Below are positions 1 through 6,161 of a stretch of DNA of 29,096 nucleotides, piece after piece (position 1 is the stretch's first letter; each line of letters opens with the position of its first letter). The position numbers and the translations under genes are program-made. The DNA is from a virus: positions 1 through 29,096 of IMG/VR virus record IMGVR_UViG_3300042879_003095. The stretch is one strand, 5' to 3'. A model generated the notes under the pieces. It did not search any database. It was not told the DNA's origin and saw only the letters and a list, made by a program, of their open reading frames with translations.

Positions 1-653
1 GAACTGGTGTCTGCACCGTGATGATCTACTGGGCTGAACTTGTTTGATTTAAGTTCTCGCACAATTTCATTCCACTCGACCGGTCGTTTTTTCCAGTCCC
101 ACCCAACGTCCAAGCGTTTGATAGTACTGTCTTCTTTTAAGTTTCTATGACAATGGCCGTGAATATTATATCCACCATCTCCCATATGATTCCACGAAGC
201 AATCGGATAATGAGTTAATACAACCGGCGTGCTATCAATAAACACTTCCGCATAATGTCCAAGAAAAATAAATGGACTATTTGGATATGGAAGAGGATAC
301 ATATCAATATCATCTGCAAGCAAACCAATATCATTTCTTACTTTGTCATATAGTCCCTTGATACCAGCACTATGATTGCCCCAAATATAGTAATGTTGTT
401 TACAAGGTATGGTTATTACTCGCTTCGCATATTCTTCCGAGTTTGCTCCAGCACCGCATACCATATCGCCAAGATTGAATAGTATATCATCTGGACCAAT
501 ATGACTATACATCATATCAAAAGTATGCTGAACTGCCTCATTTACATTGTTGTAAAAGCGAGGATTTAATATAAATGGCTTGTTGTGTCCAACGTGCAAG
601 TCGGACACAAACCATATCTTTTGTTCAGAACTCTTGAATGATAACTTCTTCAC
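1..653 (-). CDS. Calcineurin-like metallophosphoesterase (C-terminus beyond window)
   Basis: About 217 codons are visible on the minus strand and the gene runs off the left edge. The translation carries the ordered metal-binding motifs of the calcineurin-like fold: SDLHVGH near residues 17-23, GDMV, GNHS, LTHYP and HGHCH. These ligands normally hold two metals that hydrolyse phosphomono- or diesters; the DLHxGH/GNH spacing resembles the small phosphoesterases common in phages. The start chosen is GTG at 653-651, which overlaps the TGA of the upstream cREC gene as GTGA, so the two are probably translationally coupled in one operon. The substrate cannot be read from the sequence. The pairing with a predicted cyclic-phosphate-processing protein suggests RNA or nucleotide ends, but this is inference. 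Confidence 0.85.
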   Translation of the reverse strand, partial: MKKLSFKSSEQKIWFVSDLHVGHNKPFILNPRFYNNVNEAVQHTFDMMYSHIGPDDILFNLGDMVCGAGANSEEYAKRVITIPCKQHYYIWGNHSAGIKGLYDKVRNDIGLLADDIDMYPLPYPNSPFIFLGHYAEVFIDSTPVVLTHYPIASWNHMGDGGYNIHGHCHRNLKEDSTIKRLDVGWDWKKRPVEWNEIVRELKSNKFSPVDHHGADTS

Positions 654-1003
654 TTGATGGTGCTCTTGAAGTTTTCGACCAAGCTGGTGATATTCATCTT
701 TCCTACTGGGTTCATGCTATGCACAACATAGTGCGGAAAGTTCGTGTCTTCATCCATACACTTTTCAATCAGCCATTTAGCACAATGATATCCCGTTCTC
801 TCTTTGAATTCACTTCTTGGATTGGCACCATAATGCTCTTCTGCGAGGTCGTGATCAAAGGCAACAAACGATGGAATGCCATTCTTTGAGATATGCTCAA
901 CGAATTGATCATAATTACGCACAATTTCCCAAGGACCATCTGGTAGTTTTACCCAAGTCACTTGCTCCGGTTCTCTTACATCATCAAGAAATAGTTTATA
1001 CAT
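650..1003 (-). CDS. Cyclic-phosphate-processing receiver-like (cREC) domain protein
   Basis: A 117-residue protein that is essentially one receiver-like domain. It starts MYKLFLDDVREP (acidic pair D7-D8), has FDHDL at 49-53 and a C-terminal HSMNPVG motif at 95-101. This pattern matches the family known as cyclic-phosphate-processing receiver (cREC), which has been predicted from genome context to act on cyclic phosphate ends of RNA or nucleotides; I know of no direct biochemistry. It lacks the features of a phosphorylation-switch response regulator paired with a kinase. It is first in a two-gene minus-strand operon with the metallophosphoesterase (4-bp overlap). A TTGACA-N16-TAATAT promoter lies just upstream and leaves only 2-3 nt of leader before the ATG at 1003; no Shine-Dalgarno sequence is visible. 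Confidence 0.75.
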   Translation of the reverse strand: MYKLFLDDVREPEQVTWVKLPDGPWEIVRNYDQFVEHISKNGIPSFVAFDHDLAEEHYGANPRSEFKERTGYHCAKWLIEKCMDEDTNFPHYVVHSMNPVGKMNITSLVENFKSTIK

Positions 1004-1005
1004 AA

Positions 1006-1040
1006 AAATAAAATATTATTCTAAGTATTGTATATGTCAA
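1006..1040 (-). promoter_or_regulatory. Sigma70-like promoter for the cREC/phosphoesterase operon
   Basis: On the minus strand TTGACA lies at 1040-1035, followed by a 16-nt spacer and TAATAT at 1018-1013. Only 9 nt separate the -10 box from the ATG at 1003, so the expected transcript start leaves 2-3 nt of leader. It is divergent to the promoter at 1083. Confidence 0.65.
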
Positions 1041-1082
1041 CCAGAATATAATTTTTATAAAAATTTCCTCAAATAAAAAGTA

Positions 1083-1117
1083 TTGACAAGACGATATATC
1101 TAGATAATTATAGTTGT
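1083..1117 (+). promoter_or_regulatory. Putative promoter for the non-coding RNA region
   Basis: A perfect TTGACA lies at 1083-1088, with a weaker -10 candidate TAATTA at 1105-1110 after 16 nt (or TATAGT at 1109-1114 with a long spacer). Transcription would run into the structured RNA at 1138 and on into the tmRNA. The -10 assignment is uncertain. Confidence 0.5.
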
Positions 1118-1137
1118 CGTTCTTTGAATCACTTTTA

Positions 1138-1316
1138 GAAGCGTGTAGGGTAGTTAAAAGAGTCGTTGTTTGTAAAACTTGCGACTATTCTCACATAACA
1201 TCATAGTAGGCATCAAGTTTTATTCTTGTCTAAATAGCCGAAGTTGTTGGGATAGGATGAAATACCCGAATGTATTTCCGGTGCCGGTGCCCAAACACCT
1301 AGCCCCTACACGTTTT
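1138..1316 (+). ncRNA. Candidate structured RNA upstream of tmRNA, family not recognised
   Basis: No protein-coding frame fits here, but strong complementary segments do. Positions 1138-1150 (core CGTGTAGGG) pair with 1304-1316 (core CCCTACACG) to close the domain with 13 bp including two G-U pairs. Inside, TAAAACTTG (1173-1181) pairs with CAAGTTTTA (1214-1222), enclosing ACTAT/ATAGT (1184-1188/1203-1207). A second hairpin is GAAATAC/GTATTTC (1259-1265/1272-1278), followed by a GC-rich stretch around 1279-1292. The element starts about 20 nt after the predicted transcript start and ends about 10 nt before the tmRNA, so the two may share a transcript. I do not recognise a known family. A 6S-like or phage-specific RNA, or a leader needed for tmRNA processing, are all possible. 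Confidence 0.5.
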
Positions 1317-1326
1317 CTATCTTTAT

Positions 1327-1707
1327 GTGGCCGCACTGGATTCTACTATATAGTGTAGATACAGCCCGCATGCACAGAGTCTAATGTCTCTGTATAATAC
1401 CCGTTGGAAAAAATAAATGCTAAGAGAAATCTTGCTAAGACATCGTTCCTAAGCGTAAGCCGTAAGAGCGAAGTTGCTGTAGCCTAAGTTGCTACCCGTT
1501 TTATCTATTGACGCAGATATATAGAATAAAACGCTCGACCATCTGCTTGCTGTTGTGAGGACGAGGGTCGTAACAACAGCGAGAAACACGAGTCCTCAAC
1601 TTCTAAGTGGTGCTCTACCAAACTTAGTCGGATTATAAGAGATAAGCATGTATATGGTTGTAGGTATATTATACAGCACGGGAGTTCGACTCTCCCCGGC
1701 TACACCA
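1327..1707 (+). ncRNA. ssrA: tmRNA (one-piece, with encoded tag and CCA)
   Basis: Transfer-messenger RNA rescues ribosomes stalled on broken mRNA and appends a degradation tag. The 381-nt length is close to the E. coli RNA (363). The acceptor stem pairs GTGGCCG (1327-1333) with CGGCTAC (1697-1703), followed by A and an encoded CCA. The T arm is GGGAG/CTCCC with loop TTCGACT (1680-1696). A D-loop-like TGGATTCTAC and the AAGCATGTA and TGTAGG blocks before the T arm resemble bacterial tmRNA. The resume site AAAAAATAAAT-GCT places the first tag codon at 1419, nucleotide 93 of the RNA (90 in E. coli). The tag (1419-1484, stop TAA 1485-1487) has 22 residues, beginning AKRNLAK and ending SEVAVA. Helices are PK1 (1374-1379/1388-1393), a hairpin over the stop (1479-1483/1491-1495), 1497-1504/1526-1533, and interleaved stems 1536-1540/1566-1570 and 1549-1556/1573-1580 forming a pseudoknot, then 1557-1562/1592-1597. 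Confidence 0.93.
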
Positions 1708-1716
1708 TTTTATATA

Positions 1717-1752
1717 TTGACATAAAAGATTTTATATCATATAGTTATCGGT
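1717..1752 (+). promoter_or_regulatory. Sigma70-like promoter for the porin-like gene
   Basis: TTGACA at 1717-1722, a 17-nt spacer and TATAGT at 1740-1745, ten bases after the tmRNA CCA. The predicted leader to the ATG at 1799 is about 47 nt and has no clear Shine-Dalgarno sequence. Confidence 0.65.
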
Positions 1753-1798
1753 ACTTTGCGAAAAACGTGAAGAAACAATAACTAAATATAAAACAAAT

Positions 1799-2515
1799 AT
1801 GAAGAAATATATTACTAAACTAATCGTAGGATTGATTGCGATCACATCGGTTTCTTTCTCCCAGACAGTATCAGCTACTGCTGGATTTGAAAGTGACTAT
1901 GTATTTCGTGGTGTAGCTGGAGGAACCAATGTAGGTACTTCCGAAGTCACCGTCAATCTACCATCTAAGACCAGCTTGAGTGTCGTCGGTCTATGGGATT
2001 TTGATAATCTAAATACAACCGTTCGTGAGCTTGATGTGGCCTTGACGCAGGGATATACTATTGACAAGGCAACTACACTCAAGGTTGGTGGCGTGGGATA
2101 TTTTTATCCCAAGGCTGCACCAGCAAAGGGTGAAACAAACTATAGTGTTGAAGTGTTTGGTTCTCTGGCATATGACGCTTTCTTGAACCCAACCGTAGCC
2201 GCAGGCTATGACCTGAATCTACGTCAGGTGTTTGCTGAAGGCTCTCTCAGCCAGCCAATCAACCTATTCTTGCTTGCTAAGGGATTCAAGCTGGTTCCTG
2301 CCGCCACCCTTGGTTGGGTTGGTGCCAAGGATGCTCTACCAGAGCGTCGTGGTGGCCCAGTCAAGGATTCGTATTATTACCTAACTGGTAAACTGGACTT
2401 GGTGTATGAAGCCAAGAATGTTGTTGTTGGTGCTGGCTATCGCCATAACTACCTCAACAACTCTGTCACAACCAACAATAGTTGGCTTGGTGGATTTGTT
2501 ACCGTCAAGTTCTAA
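1799..2515 (+). CDS. Outer-membrane porin-like protein (TorF/Gcw_chp-like)
   Basis: A 238-residue secreted beta-barrel candidate. Residues 1-26 look like a Sec signal peptide (MKK start, hydrophobic core LIVGLIAIT, likely cleavage after VSA). The mature part opens GFESDYVFRG, the hallmark of the TorF/Gcw_chp family of putative porins. It alternates short amphipathic strands and turns, and ends VTVKF with the terminal aromatic residue that outer-membrane barrels need for assembly. No cysteine is seen. It sits alone between its own promoter (1717) and a strong terminator (2542). In bacteria this family is assigned as putative porin; a phage copy would be made early and inserted in the host outer membrane, perhaps to change nutrient entry or to block competing phages (inference). 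Codon use is slightly richer in C/G-ending codons than in the neighbours, hinting at acquisition from a host. Confidence 0.75.
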   Translation: MKKYITKLIVGLIAITSVSFSQTVSATAGFESDYVFRGVAGGTNVGTSEVTVNLPSKTSLSVVGLWDFDNLNTTVRELDVALTQGYTIDKATTLKVGGVGYFYPKAAPAKGETNYSVEVFGSLAYDAFLNPTVAAGYDLNLRQVFAEGSLSQPINLFLLAKGFKLVPAATLGWVGAKDALPERRGGPVKDSYYYLTGKLDLVYEAKNVVVGAGYRHNYLNNSVTTNNSWLGGFVTVKF

Positions 2516-2541
2516 TAACATATCATAAACTGGTTATAATC

Positions 2542-2567
2542 AAGAGCCTCACACGAGGCTCTTTTTT
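2542..2567 (+). terminator. Rho-independent terminator after the porin-like gene
   Basis: AAGAGCCTC (2542-2550), loop ACAC, GAGGCTCTT (2555-2563), then a run of T to 2567. This is a 9-bp GC-rich stem with a U tract and ends the porin transcript before the next promoter. Confidence 0.9.
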
Positions 2568-2573
2568 ATTGAT

Positions 2574-2608
2574 TTGACAACAGCATTTTACCGTATAATA
2601 TGTATTGT
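2574..2608 (+). promoter_or_regulatory. Promoter abutting the uvsE start codon
   Basis: TTGACA at 2574-2579 follows directly on the terminator. With 16-nt spacing the -10 box is TAATAT (2596-2601); a perfect TATAAT at 2594-2599 has only a 14-nt spacer. Either -10 overlaps the first possible ATG (2600), so the ATG at 2609, just at the predicted transcript start, is the better start codon. Confidence 0.6.
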
Positions 2609-3559
2609 ATGATTTTACCATCTAATATTACTCCATCGCTATGCTGTATCCATACAGGACTACAAGAGCATAAAATCAAGTTCAATGTAATGACATATGC
2701 CCAATATAAGAAGTTGGGTAGCAAGGTTGCTATGAAAGTGCTTGCTGATCGTTCATTGAATAATATTAAGACTATTCGTGCTATTCTTGGAGAGTGTGCG
2801 GTTAATAACTGGAATTACCGCATTGGTAGTAATGTTTTTCCATTGATGACGCACCCAGATCTGGAGTTTACTGTGGATGATTTTTATAACGCCGAAGAAA
2901 TATACTCGGAATTCAGAGCAGCCGCTAAGATCATACAGGACAATAACATTCGTTGTAGCATGCATCCTGACCAGTTTGTTGTACCTGCCAGTCCAAATCC
3001 AAAAGTTGTTGAAAACTCTATACGAGACTTGGATCAACACGCCATGATTATGGATATGCTTAATTTACCTCGTTCATACGAAGCACCGATTAATATTCAT
3101 ATGAACTGTTATAACAATGGTAACTATGCTGAAACAACAGATAGATTCCAGAAAGTATATCATAATATGAGCGACGGTGTGCGTAGTCGTTTAGTGTTGG
3201 AGAACGAAGACAAACTAAAGAGTTGGAGTGTAATGGCATTATATGAAAACACATACAAGCGACTGGGTATTCCAATTACATTTGATAATCTGCACCATAT
3301 GTGTAATCCAGACTCAACCAGCGAAGAGTTTGCGTTTGATACAGCACTATCAACTTGGCCAACTGGAGTTATTCCGTTGTTTCATTTCAGCGAATCATTG
3401 CCCGGCAAAAATCCGCGTGCTCACGCCGACTTTCCTACTATGATGCCGTCTATTTATGCCAACTACAAAGGCAATCTACATCTCGACTTTGAGTTCAAGA
3501 TGAAAGAACTTGCTATAAATAAGATTTCACGCGAAAGTTTATTGACAATCTGCGAGTAA
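2609..3559 (+). CDS. uvsE: UV damage endonuclease (UVDE/UvsE family)
   Basis: A 316-residue TIM-barrel endonuclease that nicks DNA 5' to UV photoproducts and other distortions, starting an alternative excision repair. With the ATG at 2609, family motifs in order are YRIGSNVFPLMTHP (70-83), MHPDQFV (118-124), DQHA (142-145), NIHMN (162-166), LENED (197-201) and TFDNLHH (224-230); a late HFSES adds further ligand candidates. These His/Glu/Asp residues match the metal site of the family, and the length is typical. An in-frame ATG three codons upstream (2600) lies inside the -10 region and is less likely. The gene is monocistronic, flanked by its own promoter and an AT-rich gap. For a phage of an illuminated habitat it would repair phage DNA independently of host UvrABC (inference). 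Confidence 0.88.
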   Translation: MILPSNITPSLCCIHTGLQEHKIKFNVMTYAQYKKLGSKVAMKVLADRSLNNIKTIRAILGECAVNNWNYRIGSNVFPLMTHPDLEFTVDDFYNAEEIYSEFRAAAKIIQDNNIRCSMHPDQFVVPASPNPKVVENSIRDLDQHAMIMDMLNLPRSYEAPINIHMNCYNNGNYAETTDRFQKVYHNMSDGVRSRLVLENEDKLKSWSVMALYENTYKRLGIPITFDNLHHMCNPDSTSEEFAFDTALSTWPTGVIPLFHFSESLPGKNPRAHADFPTMMPSIYANYKGNLHLDFEFKMKELAINKISRESLLTICE

Positions 3560-3620
3560 TCTACATACTGTATTTATCTTATTCAACATAAGAATAATAA
3601 AAAACAAAAAATATACGCAT

Positions 3621-3836
3621 ATGACTAAGACAACCAAGACAAAGAATGGCCGCAAAATCAATACATTCGTCAAGAACGGAAAGTATTCTCTTTCTTTTAC
3701 TCGCCCTGTAAAGGGTGTAAAGGATGAGATTATGCATCTTAGTGTGACTGGTATCAATCCCGTCACCAAGAAGATGAACAAGGTTCGCCTTGATGGTAGA
3801 GCAGTTGCTGCTTTGCGCCGTATTCTTACCAAGTAA
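3621..3836 (+). CDS. Small basic protein, unknown function
   Basis: A 71-residue lysine/arginine-rich protein with no recognised domain. It starts with MTKTTKTKNGRK, contains the sheet-like stretch KYSLSFTRPVKG and ends with ALRRILTK. The composition suggests nucleic-acid binding, but nothing more specific can be said. It stands alone: 61 nt of AT-rich sequence precede it, without a clear Shine-Dalgarno or consensus promoter, and a strong terminator follows 24 nt after the stop. That isolation and the clean open frame support a real gene. Confidence 0.6.
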   Translation: MTKTTKTKNGRKINTFVKNGKYSLSFTRPVKGVKDEIMHLSVTGINPVTKKMNKVRLDGRAVAALRRILTK

Positions 3837-3860
3837 TATTGTAGAATATTGATATATCAA

Positions 3861-3890
3861 AATCCCCCAAGTTATTTTGGGGGATTTTTT
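3861..3890 (+). terminator. Rho-independent terminator
   Basis: AATCCCCCAA (3861-3870), loop GTTATT, TTGGGGGATT (3877-3886), followed by T to 3890. The stem is 10 bp with five G-C pairs. It separates the small basic protein gene from the RNA ligase promoter two bases downstream. Confidence 0.9.
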
Positions 3891-3891
3891 A

Positions 3892-3925
3892 TTGACACTT
3901 AGTATATCCATAGTATGCTTGTTCT
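3892..3925 (+). promoter_or_regulatory. Leaderless-type promoter of the RNA ligase gene
   Basis: TTGACA (3892-3897), 16-nt spacer, TATGCT (3914-3919), then six bases and ATG at 3926. A transcript starting seven bases after the -10 box would begin with the A of the start codon. There is no room for a Shine-Dalgarno sequence. Confidence 0.7.
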
Positions 3926-5041
3926 ATGAAAATAGACATACAGTCTATAGATAGAAACTCTTTTATGGTTCACCAGCATCTCGTTGGTGAGCACGAGTGC
4001 TATTTGATTCAACCTATTCATATCGGAGCGACTTGGAACAAGCAGAATCTTATCTTTAGATCTTCACTGTGGAATAAGGAAGGAAATCCCGTTTCACTGA
4101 GTTTCAAGAAGTTTTTTAACCTTGGTGAAAAGCCTGACATATCACCCACACCGTCTTCTCTCGTTGGTTCAAGAATGATTGAGAAGTTGGACGGTTCTAC
4201 GCTTATATTCTCAAGATATAAGGGGCATACTGTTATTCGTACAAGAGGAACGACAGATGCTCGTAGGCAAGAAAACGCACACGAAATAGATGTATTGCTA
4301 AATAAGTATGCCAAGTTTATATCATATCTTGAAAAGCAAGACACCACTCAGCATTCTTATATCTTTGAGTGGCTATCTCCTACCAATCGTATTGTATTAG
4401 ATTATGGCAAAGAGCCCGATATGGTTCTTATTGCCGCAATTGTACACGATGACTATTCGCTTGTAGACCAGCACTCACTAAACCATATTGCCAGAAACTA
4501 TAACTTTCGCCGCCCAAAGTTTTATAATTATAACTCCATCGACGAATTACAGAAGGCAGTGGTTGATATGCGGGACTTTGAGGGCATATGCCTGTATTAC
4601 AACGACGAACAGGATATTCTAAAGATCAAGAGTGCTCAATACTTGTATCTGCATCGCGCCAAGAGTGAAATCTCAAGCATAGAAAAGGTAATTGATGTAT
4701 ATATTGATTGGTTTATGGACCGTCATACACTATCTCACGAACCTACTGGCTATACTGAGTTCTTTGATTATCTTACGCATAAGTTTGACTACGAAATAGC
4801 AAATATGGCAATCGGGCATATTTCACGCATATGCGATGCGATGAAAGAAGTTCATACCATAATGAACGCACTGTTTGCTTTTGCCGCCGCTCGTTCTAAA
4901 ATGCCACGCAAGTTTGCTGCCGCAGAAATATTACAAGCACATGGCAGCACAGGCAGATCTGCGATTGTATTCAAAGTGCTTGACGGTAAGCCAATAACAG
5001 CAGATGACTACAAGAAAATCTTATACCAAGTTCTTAAATGA
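3926..5041 (+). CDS. rnlA: T4-type RNA ligase 1
   Basis: A 371-residue ATP-dependent RNA ligase, close to the T4 Rnl1 length (374). It seals 3'-OH to 5'-phosphate RNA ends; in T4 the job is repair of tRNA cut by the host anticodon nuclease. Nucleotidyltransferase motifs are visible: KFFNLGE (62-68) and EKLDGS (86-91) with the AMP-accepting Lys87 (motif I), FEWLSPTNRIVLDY (147-160, motif III region with Glu148), DFEGICLYY (217-225, motif IV, Glu219) and LKIKS (232-236, motif V). The C-terminal third is helical and less conserved, as in Rnl1. The gene has its own promoter that ends at the start codon. The 3' end overlaps the next small gene by 38 nt. No polynucleotide kinase/phosphatase partner is seen in this window. 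Confidence 0.9.
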   Translation: MKIDIQSIDRNSFMVHQHLVGEHECYLIQPIHIGATWNKQNLIFRSSLWNKEGNPVSLSFKKFFNLGEKPDISPTPSSLVGSRMIEKLDGSTLIFSRYKGHTVIRTRGTTDARRQENAHEIDVLLNKYAKFISYLEKQDTTQHSYIFEWLSPTNRIVLDYGKEPDMVLIAAIVHDDYSLVDQHSLNHIARNYNFRRPKFYNYNSIDELQKAVVDMRDFEGICLYYNDEQDILKIKSAQYLYLHRAKSEISSIEKVIDVYIDWFMDRHTLSHEPTGYTEFFDYLTHKFDYEIANMAIGHISRICDAMKEVHTIMNALFAFAAARSKMPRKFAAAEILQAHGSTGRSAIVFKVLDGKPITADDYKKILYQVLK

Positions 5042-5195
5042 TCATCACAAACTTTCCTGCGAAACTAAAACAAACTATGAATCTCGCAACGATGCTATTC
5101 GTGATGCTAAAAGAATACTGACAGAGTATCGTAGTGATAGAATACCATACAAATGTAGTTATTGCGGATATTGGCATCTTGCTACAAAATACTAA
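5004..5195 (+). CDS. Small zinc-ribbon-like protein
   Basis: A 63-residue protein whose C-terminal end carries PYKCSYCGYWHL: one Cys-x2-Cys knuckle followed by a histidine that could complete a zinc site. A basic helical region with a run of Asp/Arg/Lys precedes it. Small phage proteins ending in CxxCGxWHL are common and generally uncharacterised. The start ATG at 5004 lies inside the end of the RNA ligase gene in another frame; no other in-frame ATG is available downstream, so the 38-nt overlap is accepted. It lacks its own promoter and is likely read through from the ligase gene. Confidence 0.65.
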   Translation: MTTRKSYTKFLNDHHKLSCETKTNYESRNDAIRDAKRILTEYRSDRIPYKCSYCGYWHLATKY

Positions 5196-5204
5196 TATTT
5201 ATTT
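5171..5204 (+). promoter_or_regulatory. Leaderless-type promoter inside the zinc-ribbon gene end
   Basis: TTGGCA (5171-5176), 16-nt spacer, TAATAT (5193-5198), six bases, then ATG at 5205. The geometry is identical to the promoters at 3892 and 8731. The -35 box and spacer lie within the last codons of the preceding gene. Confidence 0.6.
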
Positions 5205-5408
5205 ATGATGACAAAAACAGCACATACAGACAAAATCGCCAAGCGTCTTGAAGTTGGAGATGTTGTAATATCTTCAACAGGTAAAAAAATGAAAGTAACC
5301 GCCGTAATACAAAAGGTTAATAGAACCGTTGTATTATTTGATGATGATATGGAGATTGACTTTGACCCATACTTCAGGATTGAAAAAGTTATACCTGCCA
5401 AGAAATAA
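5205..5408 (+). CDS. Small protein of unknown function, SH3/KOW-like composition
   Basis: A 67-residue protein with the pattern LEVGDVVISSTGKKMKVTAV followed by VVLFDDDMEIDFDPYFRIEKV. The alternation GDVV-x-GKKMKV-x-VVLFDDD is what one expects of a small five-stranded beta barrel such as a KOW or SH3-like fold, but no family is assigned. The start ATG at 5205 (followed by a second ATG codon) sits six bases after a -10 box, so the mRNA would be leaderless. It is followed after three bases by the promoter of the HNH gene, so it seems to be a single-gene unit. Confidence 0.6.
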   Translation: MMTKTAHTDKIAKRLEVGDVVISSTGKKMKVTAVIQKVNRTVVLFDDDMEIDFDPYFRIEKVIPAKK

Positions 5409-5411
5409 GGC

Positions 5412-5447
5412 TTGACTTTTTATATTATTGTAGTCATAGTTATATCT
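5412..5447 (+). promoter_or_regulatory. Promoter of the HNH endonuclease gene
   Basis: TTGACT (5412-5417), 17-nt spacer, CATAGT (5435-5440). Here a leader of about 14 nt remains and carries a good Shine-Dalgarno, GAAAGGA (5448-5454), before the ATG at 5461. This contrasts with the leaderless promoters nearby. Confidence 0.6.
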
Positions 5448-5460
5448 GAAAGGATATATT

Positions 5461-6120
5461 ATGAATGTTATCTCCCAACCAGTATTATGCCTAAATAACT
5501 TATGGCAGGCTTTGAATACAAAGACTGTCAAGGAGGCTCTTATTTCTATGCTGGGTGGGGTTGATGGCAATAATCCGCCTGCTCTTGCCATAGATATGAA
5601 CTTTCGTGTTGATGAAAATGGCAGCGTAGATTGGGATAATCCAGAATATGTTCAGCCGGTTGATTGGGAAACTTGGAAGAATCTGCCTATAAGAGATTAT
5701 GATCTTGCTATACATACTTCTAATATGACTATTCGGGCTCCGCGTGTCATTATTCAGCCAAACTATAGCAAGATGCCTGTAGTTACTCCTCGTCCAACCA
5801 AAGAAAGCATTCGTAAGCGTGATGGTGGAGTATGTCAATATACAGGTCGTCAGATTTCGTGGAAAGATGGCAACATTGACCACGTTATTCCTCGCACCAA
5901 GGGCGGCAAGAATACGTTTGAGAATATGGTATGGTGTCATAAAGAAATCAACAGCAAGAAAGGTGATAAAACGCCAGAACAGGCTGGGCTAAAACTTATT
6001 CGCAAGCCAAAGGCACCAAGGGCTGTGCCAGTAAGTTCAACCATACAAATCGCACATCATCCAAGTTGGATACATTTCTTGGATAATGTCACCGAAGTAA
6101 GACAAGAAATAGCATCTTGA
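5461..6120 (+). CDS. HNH endonuclease
   Basis: A 219-residue protein with an HNH nuclease domain in the second half. The core reads VCQYTGRQ (124-131), NIDHVIPRTKGGKNTFENMVWCH (138-160) and INSKKGD (163-169), with the catalytic His141 in the DH pair, Asn155 and His160. This is the layout of the HNH family with the downstream signature TPEQAGLKL. The usual zinc pairs CxxC...CxxC are each reduced to a single Cys (C125, C159), as happens in some members that keep the fold without tight zinc binding. The N-terminal 110 residues (LNNLWQALNT...) belong to the same family type. It may be a homing-type or a phage-defence/recombination nuclease; the target is unknown. Start is supported by a Shine-Dalgarno GAAAGGA. 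Confidence 0.85.
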   Translation: MNVISQPVLCLNNLWQALNTKTVKEALISMLGGVDGNNPPALAIDMNFRVDENGSVDWDNPEYVQPVDWETWKNLPIRDYDLAIHTSNMTIRAPRVIIQPNYSKMPVVTPRPTKESIRKRDGGVCQYTGRQISWKDGNIDHVIPRTKGGKNTFENMVWCHKEINSKKGDKTPEQAGLKLIRKPKAPRAVPVSSTIQIAHHPSWIHFLDNVTEVRQEIAS

Positions 6121-6152
6121 CAACAACTATACCCTGATCTATATTATCGGGG
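6117..6152 (+). promoter_or_regulatory. Promoter upstream of the 6162 gene
   Basis: TTGACA (6117-6122) overlaps the HNH stop codon; 17-nt spacer; TATATT (6140-6145). About 10 nt of leader remain to the ATG at 6162, with a GGGG (6149-6152) near the expected transcript start. Confidence 0.65.
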
Positions 6153-6161
6153 TATTTATTT

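Noticed and set aside
638-889. Open frame on the plus strand opposite the cREC gene
   Set aside because: It is a shadow of the minus-strand gene, has no ribosome site and no recognisable motif.
1234-1707. An earlier 5' end for the tmRNA, using ATAGCCG at 1234-1240 as the acceptor strand
   Set aside because: It leaves an A-C mismatch at the first pair and puts the tag far too deep in the RNA. GTGGCCG at 1327 gives seven pairs and the tag at nucleotide 93, as in E. coli.
1080-1707. Possible group I intron, because of the long structured stretch before a tRNA-like 3' end
   Set aside because: No P7/R-S core sequences are seen, and the tRNA-like ends, resume box and pseudoknots fit tmRNA throughout.
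3514-3521. TATAAATA inside uvsE as a T4-type late promoter for the gene at 3621
   Set aside because: It is within coding sequence about 100 bases from the next start, and such strings are expected by chance in DNA this AT-rich.
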